Assembly (NCBI GenBank): GCA_028023455.1
Contig: JAQFVV010006310.1
Coordinates: forward strand, 2,912,001 to 2,976,000
DNA from: Epiperipatus broadwayi
Lineage: Eukaryota > Onychophora > Udeonychophora > Euonychophora > Peripatidae
Length of the DNA stretch: 64,000 nucleotides
Direction: 5' to 3'
This document shows, one piece after another, positions 25,306 through 37,291 of the stretch (position 1 is the first letter of the stretch; every line of letters starts with the position of its first letter). Under the pieces are notes generated by a model. The model saw only the letters and a program-made list of their open reading frames with translations, made no database searches and was not told where the DNA came from. The translations under genes were made by a program, and so were the position numbers.

Positions 25306-28110
25306 CTTTAGAAAAATTTAACTTTATTTAAATATTTCAAATACATTCAATTGTTAGTAATGTAACGGTCAGAAAACGTGTGACTCGTAAACATAGTGCA
25401 GAATTCGACCACCATACAGAACAGCAGCACCCTCGATTAGCGAAGCCACCCGTGGTACTGAGTTCGAACATAGTTTATCGGTTCCACAATACAATCCACG
25501 AAACAACGCATCTGATGCGACATTAGTAAATATTTCCTTAGGCACGGTGGTCAGGGATATGCAAGAGACTCATGATTTTATTCTCGAGTTAGCCAATAAC
25601 CAAACTAATATTAATTAAACATTCATATTTACATAATTGAGGAAATATTATATAGAATGGGTATCGAATAAATGAAACGTAACTGCAGACGTATAGTTTA
25701 AAATTATTTATTAATACATTTTAATAAAACAATCTAATAATATTTTATGGACTAACAGCTTCAGTAGCGGGATTTGCGACATGATTATATTTTAAAGAAT
25801 ACATTTATTTATTTAGACATTATTTTATATTGAGGATTTCAGTAGCGGTATTTCCGATACTGTAATGTTTACAAAAGGAATACATTTATTTGAAGGCGTA
25901 ATCTAGCTACCTAAAATTCTCGAGTGAGTATTTCTAATGCATGCCTGGAGGGATTTATACCTTTGCAATGCAAGAGTCTAAAGTATGGGTTATAAGAGTA
26001 ATGGCAGACATATATTTATTTAATTAAAATATTTATTTATAACTAAGGGCAAACATTTATTTGAGAGTGAATTACGAAGATAATGCAGAGGCGGAGTGAT
26101 ATATAGAGTAATAGAATTGAGTAAAGGAACACGTGGTACGCTTTAGAAAGGTGATATGGAATGGCAGTATATTGAAACTGCAATGCCGCGAATGGGTTTA
26201 TAAGAATGTCGGGCTGGTCTCTGCCTCGACCCGACGAAGTAAGGTGTCACATAAGCATAACCAGGGACAAGCGGTACGTGTCGCAATTTGCCGGCTGGCT
26301 GCATGACATTGTCAAATCCCACGGGAGCACCCATTATGCCCGCTTGTGTAGGACGACTGGGGTTAATTTCAACCCTGAAGAATCCGGAAATTTCACGGCG
26401 GAATGGGTCATCGCGTCTCTAAAACGTAACACATGTATACTGTATAAACGATTATGATGAGATTTAAATAGATTTCTGACTCGGCCCTACATTACCAACA
26501 TTTACTAAAGAACTCTGGCGACTCTCAAAGAAATGGGATTTTCTAGAATTATTCATTAAATTTAATAAATACAAAATATATATAAACTGGGAGTTATTAC
26601 AACTAATATGCCAGCCATTTGCGAAGTAGTAGACCCTGCATTACAATAATGATGCACTGAATGCGTGTCGATTTATATGAAAGTAAAGTTATTTAGGAAA
26701 GTAAATATTAATGAAAATTGGACACGCATTCATTGTTTTAAGTGATCATAGATTTAAACTTTGAAATTTGAGACAATTATGAGCATGCAATAATTAAATA
26801 ATAACTATAGATAAAATGTAGATTATAGAAATACGCACCCAAGAAAGCTAGAGTGAGGTAAGCTAGATTATTAGAGAAATTTACACATTAAGTTAATTAT
26901 TCAGTTTTAGTTATACATATGGTAGTTTTTACATTTTATAATTTAGATAAGTAGTATGAAGAAGAGCTATAGCATATTATTAGAGTACTCTAGAGTTTGA
27001 ACACAGACAGGTACCTGTTTTATAAGAAGTTTTCTGATTCCATTAGTTTAGCAGCAAAAAGTTCACGAGTGGCAATTCTTTCTTGTATTTAGATATTCAT
27101 TTAATTTCATGGCAGCAGCAGCTTTCTCATTCATTTCAGGCAGCAGATCTTCATGGTGAATTTATGATGGGCAATGGAAAGTTCGGCATCCGATAGGCCA
27201 TCTCCCGATGGAGAATAATCTAGGTGCTTTACTCGGTCATACCTTGGCAGGAACAAATTATTTTATTATTTTTGGAGAGTCTCAGTGATCGAGAGCAAAG
27301 CTAAAGTTTAAGTGAATGTCTCCAGCAAGTCTAAGATGGCCTCTTTTCTTATCTTGATCTCTCACATTTTTGTTAAGATATTTTTAGGTTCTACTTAATC
27401 TGCCCTGAGGATAATCAATGCATTTTGTTGGTTTTTAATTAAAGAAAGCTGCCGTTCTATTGTTTACATTTCACATTTACTAATTATACTTTGGGGAATT
27501 TTTCTTTAATTAATCTATTATCTATCACTGACTGATGCTTTTCAATTTCAAAGACAAAAAGGGAACATAAGATTATTTTAACTTTTAATTAAATATTACA
27601 TCAGATTTTTTAGAATTATTATTAAACGAAATTTAAACAAAGCAATAAATACGAACTTTATAATCCAAAGTAAATGATTAAAATTATACAAAATTATATA
27701 ACTAAAAGAAATCTAAATTATATTATTTTATCCCTATTTATTGCCTTTAATTTGAGATTGAAATGTGTGTGTGTTTATGCTGAATTCTACATATATTTAT
27801 ACATTTTTAATATTGCTACACACACAATTCGATACCAAAAAGTTTAAATTTGGGCGGGATAGACCGGTCAGTGAGAGACGACAGAAAAAGGTGAAACTTA
27901 AGATTCGAATACGAATCTTACTGTTTCAGTAATAGCACATCAAGCAGATTAATATATGCACAATGTTTCAAGAAGTATTATTCTCCTCTCTTCTTCAGGT
28001 GTTGCTATCCTGACCAGTGACAGTACTAACATGGGATTCAAACCTGGACCCTTAGATTCTTGAGTATTGAATTTTATGGTAATGCTCTAACCAACTGAGC
28101 CATCCTGCCA
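25306..28110 (-). repeat. left arm of a SINE-A palindrome, split by a solo LTR
   Basis: A minus-oriented SINE family A copy has its tRNA-like head at about 28110-28030 (GGCAGGATGGCTCAGTTGG as A box; CCAGGTTTGAATCCC as B box). Its tail starts at 27929 and resumes at 25360-25306 beyond the LTR insertion. Beyond the head, 28111-28195 mirrors 28310-28390, so the repeat continues toward the centre of the palindrome. The 4-bp GTAA at both LTR edges shows that this arm was intact before the LTR landed. Confidence 0.75.
25361..27928 (-). mobile_element. solo LTR of the giant-LTR retrotransposon, 2568 bp
   Basis: Starts TGTAACGGTC and ends TTACTGTTTCA, the same ends as the two LTRs at 50.2-57.5 kb, and aligns with them along its whole length. 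It is flanked by GTAA at 25357-25360 and 27929-27932, a 4-bp target-site duplication, so it is a complete insertion reduced to one LTR. It is about 90 bp shorter than the paired LTRs, mainly because it has one rather than two full copies of an internal block of about 83 bp (TTCAGTAGCGGTATTTCCGA). It is visibly more diverged than the paired LTRs are from each other. The minus strand is element sense, inferred from the full copy. Confidence 0.9.
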
Positions 28111-28195
28111 AAGGCAACAGTCTGTAGAAATTTTATATACTTATCTATGAGGTTCCTCCTGATTTCTCCACTTTTTTGTAAGAGTAAAGTTGATT

Positions 28196-28309
28196 AGGGG
28201 TTTCCATACATTGTGTATACACACTAGGTTGGCTTGTGGGATTTTTTGCCATTGTCGTGTGAACAGATTCTTTAATTTTTTTTCTTTCTACCTTTTCTTA
28301 ATCACTAAT
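28196..28309. other. centre (loop) of the SINE palindrome
   Basis: About 114 bp that does not mirror itself (GTGTATACACAC, GGTTGGCTTGTGGGATTTTT). It separates two arms of about 317 bp. I see no gene. Confidence 0.6.
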
Positions 28310-28715
28310 CAACTTTGCTCTTAGGAATATGTAGAGAAATCAGGAGGAACCTTATAGATAAGTATATGAAATTTCTACAGACTGTTGCCTTTGGCAGGGT
28401 GGCTTAGTTGGTTAGAGCATTACCTTAAAATTCAATACTTAAGAATCTAAGGGTTTAGGTTTGAATCCCATGCTATTACTGTCACTGGTCAGCCCAGCAA
28501 CACTTGAAGAAGAGGGGGGAATAATACCTCTCAAAACATTGTGCATATATTAACCCATTTGATGTGCTATTACTAACAGTTGAATGTATTTGAAATATTT
28601 AAATAAAGTTACATTTTTCTAAAGACATTCAATACGCATATTAGATGATGGAAATAGTCCTATAAAAAATACAACTAGAACACCATCATCACAAATCTTC
28701 AGGAAAACACAAAAT
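28310..28715 (+). repeat. right arm of the palindrome, tRNA-derived SINE family A
   Basis: Reads CTAATCAACTTTGCTCTTAG at the inner end, then the tRNA-like head from about 28391 (GGCAGGGTGGCTTAGTTGG as A box; TAGGTTTGAATCCC as B box), body (ACACTTGAAGAAGAGGGGGG), then AATAATACCTCTCAAAACAT and the tail to about 28715. It mirrors the left arm out to CTTTAG/CTAAAG (25306/28625). This copy is intact and serves as the reference for the family. Confidence 0.75.
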
Positions 28716-29855
28716 TAATGTAACTTTATTTTCTTTACTTTAATTTCAGAAAATTTATCTATTATCTCACTTAAATTTAAGTCTTTGCATAATTTATTGT
28801 TTGTGGAAAGCAACATTCGGTTGGATAGTCTTTCTTGTGACATTGTAGATCTTAAGTAGTTTTTTTATTATTTTAAGCTTTGACAAACTACATTCGACTC
28901 AACAGTGGTTGTCAGAATTGTTACTAAAATTCTTAAGATTATACTTAAATTGTGAAATGCATTTCTTGTTGATGAATTTTTTTAAGGTATTTGCCCTGGA
29001 GCCCTGAATATATGCTCAATTGACTGACCTTAGGGACACTATTGTGTGCGTGTAAAGCATACAATGTGCATATGTGTCCAAATTGACTAAATTCAATTGG
29101 TAATGTATATTTGCTTTTCCATTATATCAATGTTATTAAAAAATATTATAAAATCGAATATTTATTTTGTTAAGAAACCCTCTTTCACACATCTTCTACA
29201 TAGGATTTGAATTTGAATGAAGAAATAAAGTGTTCTAATTTTTACAAAAATAATTTAAAAAAACATTAATAATGTTTGATAAATATCATTATATGTCATT
29301 TTAATCAAAATTTTATGTAAAATAATTTTAAATTAATAAAAAAAAATTCTATTTTAAAACACACTACAAGTTATAATTTATGAATAAACTTAAAATTAAT
29401 AACTTTAAAAATATTTAAATTCTTTATTTTTTATTTTATTTTATGATAATGATTATATTTTCTCATTTTATTATTTTTTATAATATGTTTTATGAAGTAT
29501 TTAATATTTTATCTTTTTTATTGTCTAATCAAATATTTTTGTAAAAGTTGTATCTTCAACTAGATGCATAAAAAAGTCAATATAGCATATCTGTAGTCAA
29601 AAGGATAATCCATTAACTATTAAAATTCATCCTTTAATTCTGATTAAAGAAGTTTTATTATGAATTCAAATTGAAAGAATTCTGATTGGTATATATGTAT
29701 TTTCTTCTTTTTTTTCCTCCTATTGGATAAAATGATAAATAGATATGATAAAATAGTTTTTAAATAGCCAATTGCAGAGCAAAAGTTTTTTGAACTGTCT
29801 CCTCATAAAGGAACAAGGAAAGAGAAAGCATTACTTTCCAGACTTGCAATTAGCT
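28716..29855. other. AT-rich spacer, no gene seen
   Basis: No supported feature. Confidence 0.45.
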
Positions 29856-29859
29856 GGTA

Positions 29860-30095
29860 GAGACAACAATTTTTGTTTACCCTCTGGATGAGTCTACTAG
29901 GTAACTATTAACAAATAATATTGGATAATTAACTAAGTTGGCTATAGAATGACTATCTAAAAAAAATCCTATGTCTAATTCAGAACATAAAAAATTTCAG
30001 TCTTATTTAGGTATCAGTGCAATGATAACTTTCTGCCTTACCTATGACTTTGGTTCAAATTCTGGTTGAATAAACTTGGAAACTCTAAGTATATT
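29860..30095 (+). repeat. tRNA-like SINE family C copy (weak)
   Basis: The B-box-like GGTTCAAATTCTGG near 30053, and the block TAGCTGGTAGAGAC..CTAGGTAACTATTAAC near 29865, resemble pieces of the copies at 38085-38290 and 42935-43090. Boundaries are not defined. Confidence 0.35.
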
Positions 30096-30879
30096 TTAAT
30101 TATTTCTATATTGTTTTATTTACATAAACTATTGTGAATGATTTAGAAAGTATTTATTTAACAATTAAAAGATCTCAGTTTAGGAAATTAATGGGAAATA
30201 TTGAATTCAACCTGCCACATGCGTATGATATCACAATTCAGATAACATTAGGAAAAGCTTTATAGACTTTTGTAATATTCATTAGCTTTATTTGATATTT
30301 TTCTTGCCTTGATAATAATTAATATTTTATTCATGCATAATATTTTCAGAAATAAATAGTCTGGTTATTAAGAATATAATTAACATCTGTCTGCCATAGA
30401 TTTACATTTCAAAATAAGTTTTATTGATCATTTGATTATGATTACAAGAAGTGAAAATTATAACTAACCAAATTAATTTTATGTATTCTTAGTAACCAGC
30501 TTGTTCACTTCTGAATATATTACGTACTATATATGAAAAGTTGATAAGACATTATATGATATGGTCTATTTAGATACAGGTAGACTACTATTAATCTTAA
30601 ATTTTTCTTTCCAAAGCTTTTATGGATTTGGGAATTTTTTGCATTTCAACAATAATTTTTTGTCCCTCTCATTTACAAAACCAAACTCTGCTGAAAATTT
30701 AAATAAAAACATTCATTTTACTATTTATAGTATATATATATTATGGATACTGTATAAATTTATTGCATTAATAACAATATACTGTATACACTTTAAAATA
30801 CAAAATATTCTTGTTTTTACATTTTTGTTTTAATCAGTGCATGCTTCCTTTCAACTCAACTAACATGGCAAACATTTAC
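30096..30879. other. AT-rich spacer, no gene seen
   Basis: No supported feature. The 90-residue ORF at 30561-30833 is low-complexity Phe/Leu/Ile/Asn sequence. Confidence 0.45.
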
Positions 30880-31030
30880 TAGTGCAAAAACTCAGACTAT
30901 CCTTTCTCACTATGCATGCATTTCATAAACAACCTTTGCTAGTTAGGTGATCTAGAAGTATCTAACACTTGAACATCCTCGCATATGTTTGACATCTCAA
31001 TATTTGTTTATTGCACTACTCTTGTCAAGC
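30880..31030 (+). repeat. interspersed repeat, related to 39555-39925
   Basis: CTCACTATGCATGCATTTCATAA, then GTTAGGTGATCTAGAAGTATC, then an AACACTTGAA..CATGT(T) block, correspond in order to blocks near 39563 and 39815. Family unknown. Confidence 0.45.
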
Positions 31031-32945
31031 AAAATAGAGTTTAGTTTTTATCCACTTTCAACACTTTATGGAATAAATGAATAGTCGTTAAATTCCAAAT
31101 ATTTTCAAGGTTTTTTTTTTTTTTATATCAGTGTATCTCTGATCTTATAAATTTTTAAATAACTATAATTACAACAAAAAATTAAAATAAAATTTTATTA
31201 TTTTATTCTAATGATATAAATTTTTGAATAGACTACTTACTGTCTTACATGTTAACATCTAAATATTTTGTAAATGGTTTATGACTGTGTATTACTATTT
31301 TATTTAAAATAAAATCGTTTTAATATATATATGCAGCCAGTATAATTCTAAAGATTGAATATTTATATGTATACATTTTTTTTATTACGTACTGATTTCC
31401 ATTTATTATTTTTATACTGCCAGCATTTGTTTTAATAGGTCCATTAATGTAAATTTATATATATAACACAATAAATTATATAATAAATATTTCTGAGAGA
31501 CAAATTCATTTTGCCTCTTATTTCTGGATATATTGACTTTTTTTTTTTCACTCTGTCTAGATCTTTATCTAGTCACATTAAATTGCCATTTGTCCTCATC
31601 CAATTCTCATTTGTGAAAGCTTTTATTAAAAGTGTTCATAAACTCATCTATTAATTAAACCTGATTAGGTTCATTTTATTTTTTTGACAAATACTCTGAT
31701 CCATTTCTGCTACCTCCTGTTGACATCTAGCACGATTTTGAGTTTCTTCCCTGCTGATATAGATAGCTTGAGGAAAAAGAAAGAGTAAAACTGGAGTTGA
31801 AGATGTTGGATGTCTGATGAGTTTTTTTTCCCATTATTCTTCTATATTAGGGCCATTGAAGCAACTAGAATTGTAAACATATATAAGTCATATACAACTT
31901 CCATTTTGTCTCTGGCATCTTCTTTTCAAAGTCTCCATTTTAAGAAATCTATATGCAAAATGCATGCATAATGAAAGGGGGAGGGGGTTGACTTTCTGCG
32001 CTGGCGAATGTTCGCGATGTAGTGGAGTTGATATATGGATATACCTACAAAAACTTGAAAATATATATACAATTCTTTAAGTTTTATTTTAAAGTTTTCT
32101 GATGATCTGTAAATATACATTTTTTTGTAATTTTTAAATAGAAGGGTGGACTTTGATATTGAGTTGCAGCACAGATTCCAACGTGCTGTTTTTAATAATT
32201 TAAAAAATGGAATATTTCAGTCTCTTATTTGATCGCAGATTTTAGAAATGAACATATATGCATTCTTTTTTTTTTTAAAAAAAAAAGTTTTTGTTAATCT
32301 GTAAATATACATATGTGTGCATAAAAATTTTTTGAGTAGAAAGATAAATTTTTATGGAAATTTAATTTCTTTTCCTGGCATTAAAGATCGCAGTTTTTTA
32401 AGCTATAATGCAATTTATTAACTTTTTATTTATTTATTGGTTTAGTGATTTACAGAGAAATTTTTGGATAGCTATAATTTAAATTAAACAAAAGTTAATA
32501 GTCAAACTTTTAATGATTTAAATCTATATCAGATTATGACTAAATCCTATATACTTTAAATACCATTTGTAATATAAAGTCATTCATAAATTCATTTTGA
32601 GTATCTCTTGTCACTATTCAGTCATGCTAATTTTGTTACTTTTCTTGGTTTGTGTTCAAGGTTTTAATAACTATACTTCACTTTTACTGCATTGGAAATT
32701 ATATGAACTTCACATTTATATGTCATTGCAAAATATTAAATAATATATTAATAAGTGTGTCCCTAATTAATTTTATTAACAAAATTGTAACATGCATAGT
32801 AGAAAAAATGTTTTAAATTTTATTTTTAGTGTAATATGTATTACTTAATTTAGTATGATAGTAAAATGTAAACATATTTTAAATTATGAGAGTTTTGACT
32901 ACATTATTTTTATTGTATGAGTTCAGAAATAAATAAATAAAAACT
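31031..32945. other. AT-rich spacer, no gene seen
   Basis: Contains a GC-richer patch near 31976-32020 (GGGGGAGGGGGTTGACTTTC) of unknown nature. No gene seen. Confidence 0.45.
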
Positions 32946-33067
32946 ATTTATCTATTAAACAGAGCAAAACTCTCCATACAGTATTGCCACCTGTGCTAAA
33001 CAGAGTAATCAATGGATGCCAGAAGGCTTGTGCATAAAATCCCTATCCAATGCCTACTCATCCAATA

Positions 33068-33109
33068 TCCCCAGACTAGTTTCTGGCTTGTGGCCTTCGT
33101 CAGTGAGGA
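33068..33109 (-). ncRNA. hammerhead ribozyme, array unit 1
   Basis: Minus strand: stem I UCCUCA/UGGGGA (one G-U), core CUGACGA, stem II GGC-loop-GCC (with flanking A..A), core GAAA, minimal stem III C-UA-G, cleavage triplet GUC before position 33073. All core nucleotides are present. The stem III loop is only 2 nt, so activity may need a dimer. Confidence 0.82.
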
Positions 33110-33491
33110 GCTTTGGATCTGAGAGCACTGCATCTAGATCTTAGGATCTAATGCAACCCTCTAGCAACCACCTTTTATCTCTACTTAACTATAAAACTAT
33201 GAGAATGAAATTGAAAACACAAAAAATATTTTCAATCTAAGCTCAATAGCTTATATAGTCATTTTGGTGTCTTTGGCTCTTTTACAACCATAGCCACCAC
33301 TATCCTATTAGGCAGGATTGGTGTTAAACCATTAAGCATCACATGATCACATTTCCTATACTAGCACATTAATTGTTGATAAACAGAGCAAAACTCTCCA
33401 CACACTATTGCCACCTGTGCTAAACAGAGTAATCAATGGATGCCAGAAGGCTTGTGCATAAAATCCCTATCCAATGCCTACTCATCCAATA

Positions 33492-33533
33492 TCCCCAGAC
33501 TAGTTTCTGGCTTGTGGCCTTCGTCAGTGAGGA
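33492..33533 (-). ncRNA. hammerhead ribozyme, array unit 2
   Basis: Identical in core and stems to unit 1, 424 bp further on, same strand. Confidence 0.82.
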
Positions 33534-33977
33534 GCTTTGGATCTGAGAGCACTGCATCTAGATCTTAGGATCTAATGCAACCCTCTAGCAACCACCTTTT
33601 ATCTCTACTTAACTATAAAACTATGAGAATGAAATTGAAAACACAATACTGTATGGAGAGTTTTGCTCTGTTTATCAACAATTAATGTGCTAGTATAGGA
33701 AATGTGATCATGTGATGCTTAATGTTTTAACACCAATCCTGCCTAATAGGATAGTGGTGGCTATGGTTGTAAGAAGAGCCAAAGACACCAAAATGTATGG
33801 GTGCTGAACTGAGTTCAGACCCATATGACTATATAAGCTATTGAGCTTAGATTGAAAATATTTTTTGTGTTTTCAATTTCATTCTCATAGTTTTATAGTT
33901 AAGTAGAGATAAAAGGTGGTTGCTAGAGGGTTGCATTAGATCCTAAGATCTAGATGCAGTGCTCTCAGATCCAAAGC

Positions 33978-34019
33978 TCCTCACTGACGAAGGCCACAAG
34001 CCAGAAACTAGTCTGGGGA
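33978..34019 (+). ncRNA. hammerhead ribozyme, array unit 3
   Basis: Plus strand: TCCTCA, CTGACGA, AGGC-CACAA-GCCA, GAAA, CTAGTC, TGGGGA. Predicted cleavage after 34013. Same structure as units 1-2 but in the opposite arm. Confidence 0.82.
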
Positions 34020-34433
34020 TATTGGATGAGTAGGCATTGGATAGGGATTTTATGCACAAGCCTTCTGGCATCCATTGATTACTCTGTTTAGCACAGGTGG
34101 CAATACTGTATGGAGAGTTTTGCTCTGTTTATCAACAATTAATGTGCTAGTATAGGAAATGTGATCATGTGATGCTTAATGGTTTAACACCACTCCTGCC
34201 TAATAGGATAGTGGTGGCTATGGTTGTAAAAGAGCCAAAGACACCAAAATGTATGGGTGCTGAACTGAGTTCAGACCCATATGACTATATAAGCTATTGA
34301 GCTTAGATTGAAAATATTTTTTGTGTTTTCAATTTCATTCTCATAGTTTTATAGTTAAGTAGAGATAAAAGGTGGTTGCTAGAGGGTTGCATTAGATCCT
34401 AAGATCTAGATGCAGTGCTCTCAGATCCAAAGC

Positions 34434-34475
34434 TCCTCACTGATGAAGGCCACAAGCCAGAAACTAGTCTGGGGA
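34434..34475 (+). ncRNA. hammerhead ribozyme, array unit 4
   Basis: As unit 3 but with CTGATGA, the most common natural core, in place of CTGACGA. The changed base is the one core position that is free to vary. Predicted cleavage after 34469. Confidence 0.84.
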
Positions 34476-34887
34476 TATTGGATGAGTAGGCATTGGATAG
34501 GGATTTTATGCACAAGCCTTCTGGCAGCCATTGATTACTCTGTTTAGCACAGGTGGCAATACTGTGTGGAGAGTTTTGCTCTGTTTATCAACAATTAATG
34601 TGCTAGTATAGGAAATGTGATCATGTGATGCTTAATGGTTTAACACCAATCCTGCCTAATAGTATAGTGGTGGCTATGGTTGTAAAAGAGCCAAAGATAC
34701 CAAAATGTATGGGTGCTGAACTGAGTTCAGACCCATATGACTATATAAGCTATTGAGCTTAGATTGAAAATATTTTTTGTTTTCAATTTCATTCTCATAG
34801 TTTTATAGTTAAGTAGAGATAAAAGGTGGTTGCTAGAGGGTTGCATTAGATCCTAAGATCTAGATGCAGTGCTCTCAGATCCAAAGC

Positions 34888-34929
34888 TCCTCACTGACGA
34901 AGGCCACAAGCCAGAAACTAGTCTGGGGA
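34888..34929 (+). ncRNA. hammerhead ribozyme, array unit 5
   Basis: Same sequence as unit 3. It lies about 160 bp from the 3' terminus of the element. Predicted cleavage after 34923. Confidence 0.82.
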
Positions 34930-35105
34930 TATTGGATGAGTAGGCATTGGATAGGGATTTTATGCACAAGCCTTCTGGCATCCATTGATTACTCTGTTTA
35001 GCACAGGTGGCACTACTGTATGGAGAGTTTTGCTCTGTTTATCAACAATTAATGTGCTAGTATAGGAAACGTGATCATGTGATGCTTAATGGTATTTATC
35101 TATTA

Positions 35106-37258
35106 TTATTATGTTTGTTATCTATTATTATAAAATTATTTATCTTTTTATTGAGTGAATTTGAAATTTGGGTTTTTCATATTAAAATAATCAAACCAAT
35201 ATTAAATACAAAAAAAAAAAAAATCATTGATATTCAAAAAATTTCAGATCTTCATATTAAAATAATCAAATCAATATTAAATACATAATATACACTGATA
35301 CTCAAAACAATGATTGACTTTGAAGTTTAATATTTTCATATCAAAATAATCAACCAATATTAAATATAAATGTTTGGCATCTTCATATTAAAATAATCAA
35401 ACTAATATTCAGAACGAACAATAATACATTCAAAACAAACAATGACTTCAGAGTATATTTAAGACCTTTATATTAAAATAATCAAACTAGTATTAAATCA
35501 AATACAAAAAAATACTGAAACTGAAAATAATGAATGACTTCAAAATGTATAATTAATACTAATACAAAAAATACTTTCACATTTAAAACAATGATGTAGT
35601 TTAAAGTTTACAATATTCATATAAAAGTTATGGAAAACAAGGGGAAAAAATCCAAGCTTCAAAATGTCTCTGCTGAAAATCATTCTAATTCCATAACTTT
35701 TCCAAAGTATTCGGGATTGCTCTCTTAAGAAGGTATTTGAGGCCATTTGGAAGAATGGAACAGTAGATTGATTTAGTCCATATTTTCTGTTATCTCCAAG
35801 TGTTTTCCTATTTCTCAACTTGCCTACTGCAAATTGGATTGCTCAATATTGTACTCCTAAAACACTATTTATATTTGAATTTTAGTTTTTACAAATAATT
35901 CCGAATTGTACCTTTTAATTAAAATTTTCATTACACTCAATTTTTCTGATTGAATGAGAGAGTCTGGTTGTTGGGAGGGGTCCCAGAGGTCCAAATGCTG
36001 GTTCTTTGGGGGGGGGTGGCTTGGATAAGGGTGCTGTTGGAGTCATTGCCAAAGTTGATTTTCTCATTCACAAGAAAGAAAAAACCGCTATTCGTAGCAG
36101 TTTTTTAGCGTTCTTGTTATAAATAATTTTATCCGAGTATTATTGCAAAGTAAGCTGCAGTTTGGCCTAATGATTTTAATTGCAAGTGATTCACCCTATT
36201 TAAATTTATTATTTCCAATGTTATCTCCAAGTGTTTTTCTATTTTCAACTTACCTATCGCAAATTGGATTTCTCAATATTGTACTGCAAAAATGCTACCC
36301 ATATTTAAACTCTAGACTTTACAAATAATTCCTAATTGTAACATTTATTTGTCTTTAATGGTTAATCTTCTTGTGGATTAATGCTTTGAGTTTCCACGGG
36401 TTGATCAATTTCTGAAAATGCTATGAACAAAAAAATTCAATGTGTCATTTCAAATCTCCATATTACACTATGTAAATCAATATTTACCTTGTAAAACATT
36501 TTATTTCCATATCCCCTTCACTTTTTATGTATCTTTCCCATTTCACCATGTTGCTCATAAATTTCATTTTACCATATAATCACTTCTTTATAAACCTTTT
36601 TTTAACTGTATTTGTTTTGTTTGTTTTTTGTTGTTTTTTTTTTTTTTTTTTTGATGAATAAACTTTCATCACTGAGAAAAAAAAATATTCATATAAAACT
36701 AAATTAAGATTGAAATTCAAAAGTATACTAATAAAATAAACCAATATGAAATCAAAAGATACATTGACACTCAAAGCAATGAGTGATTTCAAAGTTAGGA
36801 TCTTTGTATTAAAGTAATTAAATCAGTATTAAATCCAAATAAAAAATAATAGAGATAAAATTATTTTATATGTTTTTATTTTTCATGCATTAAAAACCAA
36901 AAAATAAATAAATAATTGTTTCTTCAACCACAGTTGGAATTTTTAGATTGAATTGAAATAAAAGCATAGGATGTCCACATAGAGATGGAATTAATTAATT
37001 TCTGGAACCTCCCATATTTTTATTTCAAGTTTTATCTAAAAAAAAATCAGTTTTGGTTAAAGAAATGGTTTTTAATGCATGACAAAATAAAAGCATTTGC
37101 AATAAAATATTTTTTAGCTCTATTATTTTTTATTTTTTAGTATTCAGATATTTGACAATTCACTTTTTGTTATGCAATATCTATCTCTATATGAATTAAA
37201 TTTTAAATATGTTTATTACTTATATATATATATATATATATATATATACTTAGAATAC

Positions 37259-37291
<33 letters not shown>

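Larger units (their letters stand above)
32958..35093. mobile_element. inverted tandem array of hammerhead-ribozyme retroelement units (subfamily A)
   Basis: The whole 2136-bp block is flanked by TATTTATCTATTA at 32945-32957 and 35093-35105 (13 bp, with the first T of the right copy shared with the element edge). The left arm (to about 33646) holds two units in minus orientation, 424 bp apart. The right arm holds three units in plus orientation, 456 and 454 bp apart. The size difference is a 30-32 bp block (AACTGAGTTCAGACCC) missing from the left-arm unit. Each unit carries one hammerhead. The 3' terminus is GTGATCATGTGATGCTTAAT, next to the right duplication. There are no ORFs. One duplication around the whole array shows that it inserted as a single event, with the 5' part inverted, as expected from twin-primed target-primed reverse transcription of a multimeric template. 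Confidence 0.88.

Noticed and set aside
26143-26457. Overlapping ORFs on both strands in the GC-richer part of the solo LTR
   Set aside because: The plus frame is broken in the other LTR copies. The minus frame is partly kept (PVGLDDVMQPAGKLRHGPLV) but has no recognised family and lies inside an LTR. Not enough to call a gene.
28391-28470. tRNA gene (A and B boxes)
   Set aside because: The tRNA-like head continues into a repeated SINE body and tail, recurs at three places, and does not close a convincing acceptor stem. It is a SINE promoter, not a tRNA gene.
32958-35093. CRISPR array or ordinary satellite
   Set aside because: Units are about 424-456 bp, inverted halfway, and bounded by a target-site duplication; there are no short repeats with unique spacers.
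35540-35818. 92-codon minus-strand ORF
   Set aside because: Part of it lies in a local duplicated repeat (35790-35920 / 36215-36345) and no motif is recognisable.
36081-36108. Hairpin AAAAAACCGCT..AGCAGTTTTTT resembling a bacterial terminator
   Set aside because: Single occurrence in a eukaryotic AT-rich region with no associated gene; a mismatch in the stem. Not supported as a functional site.
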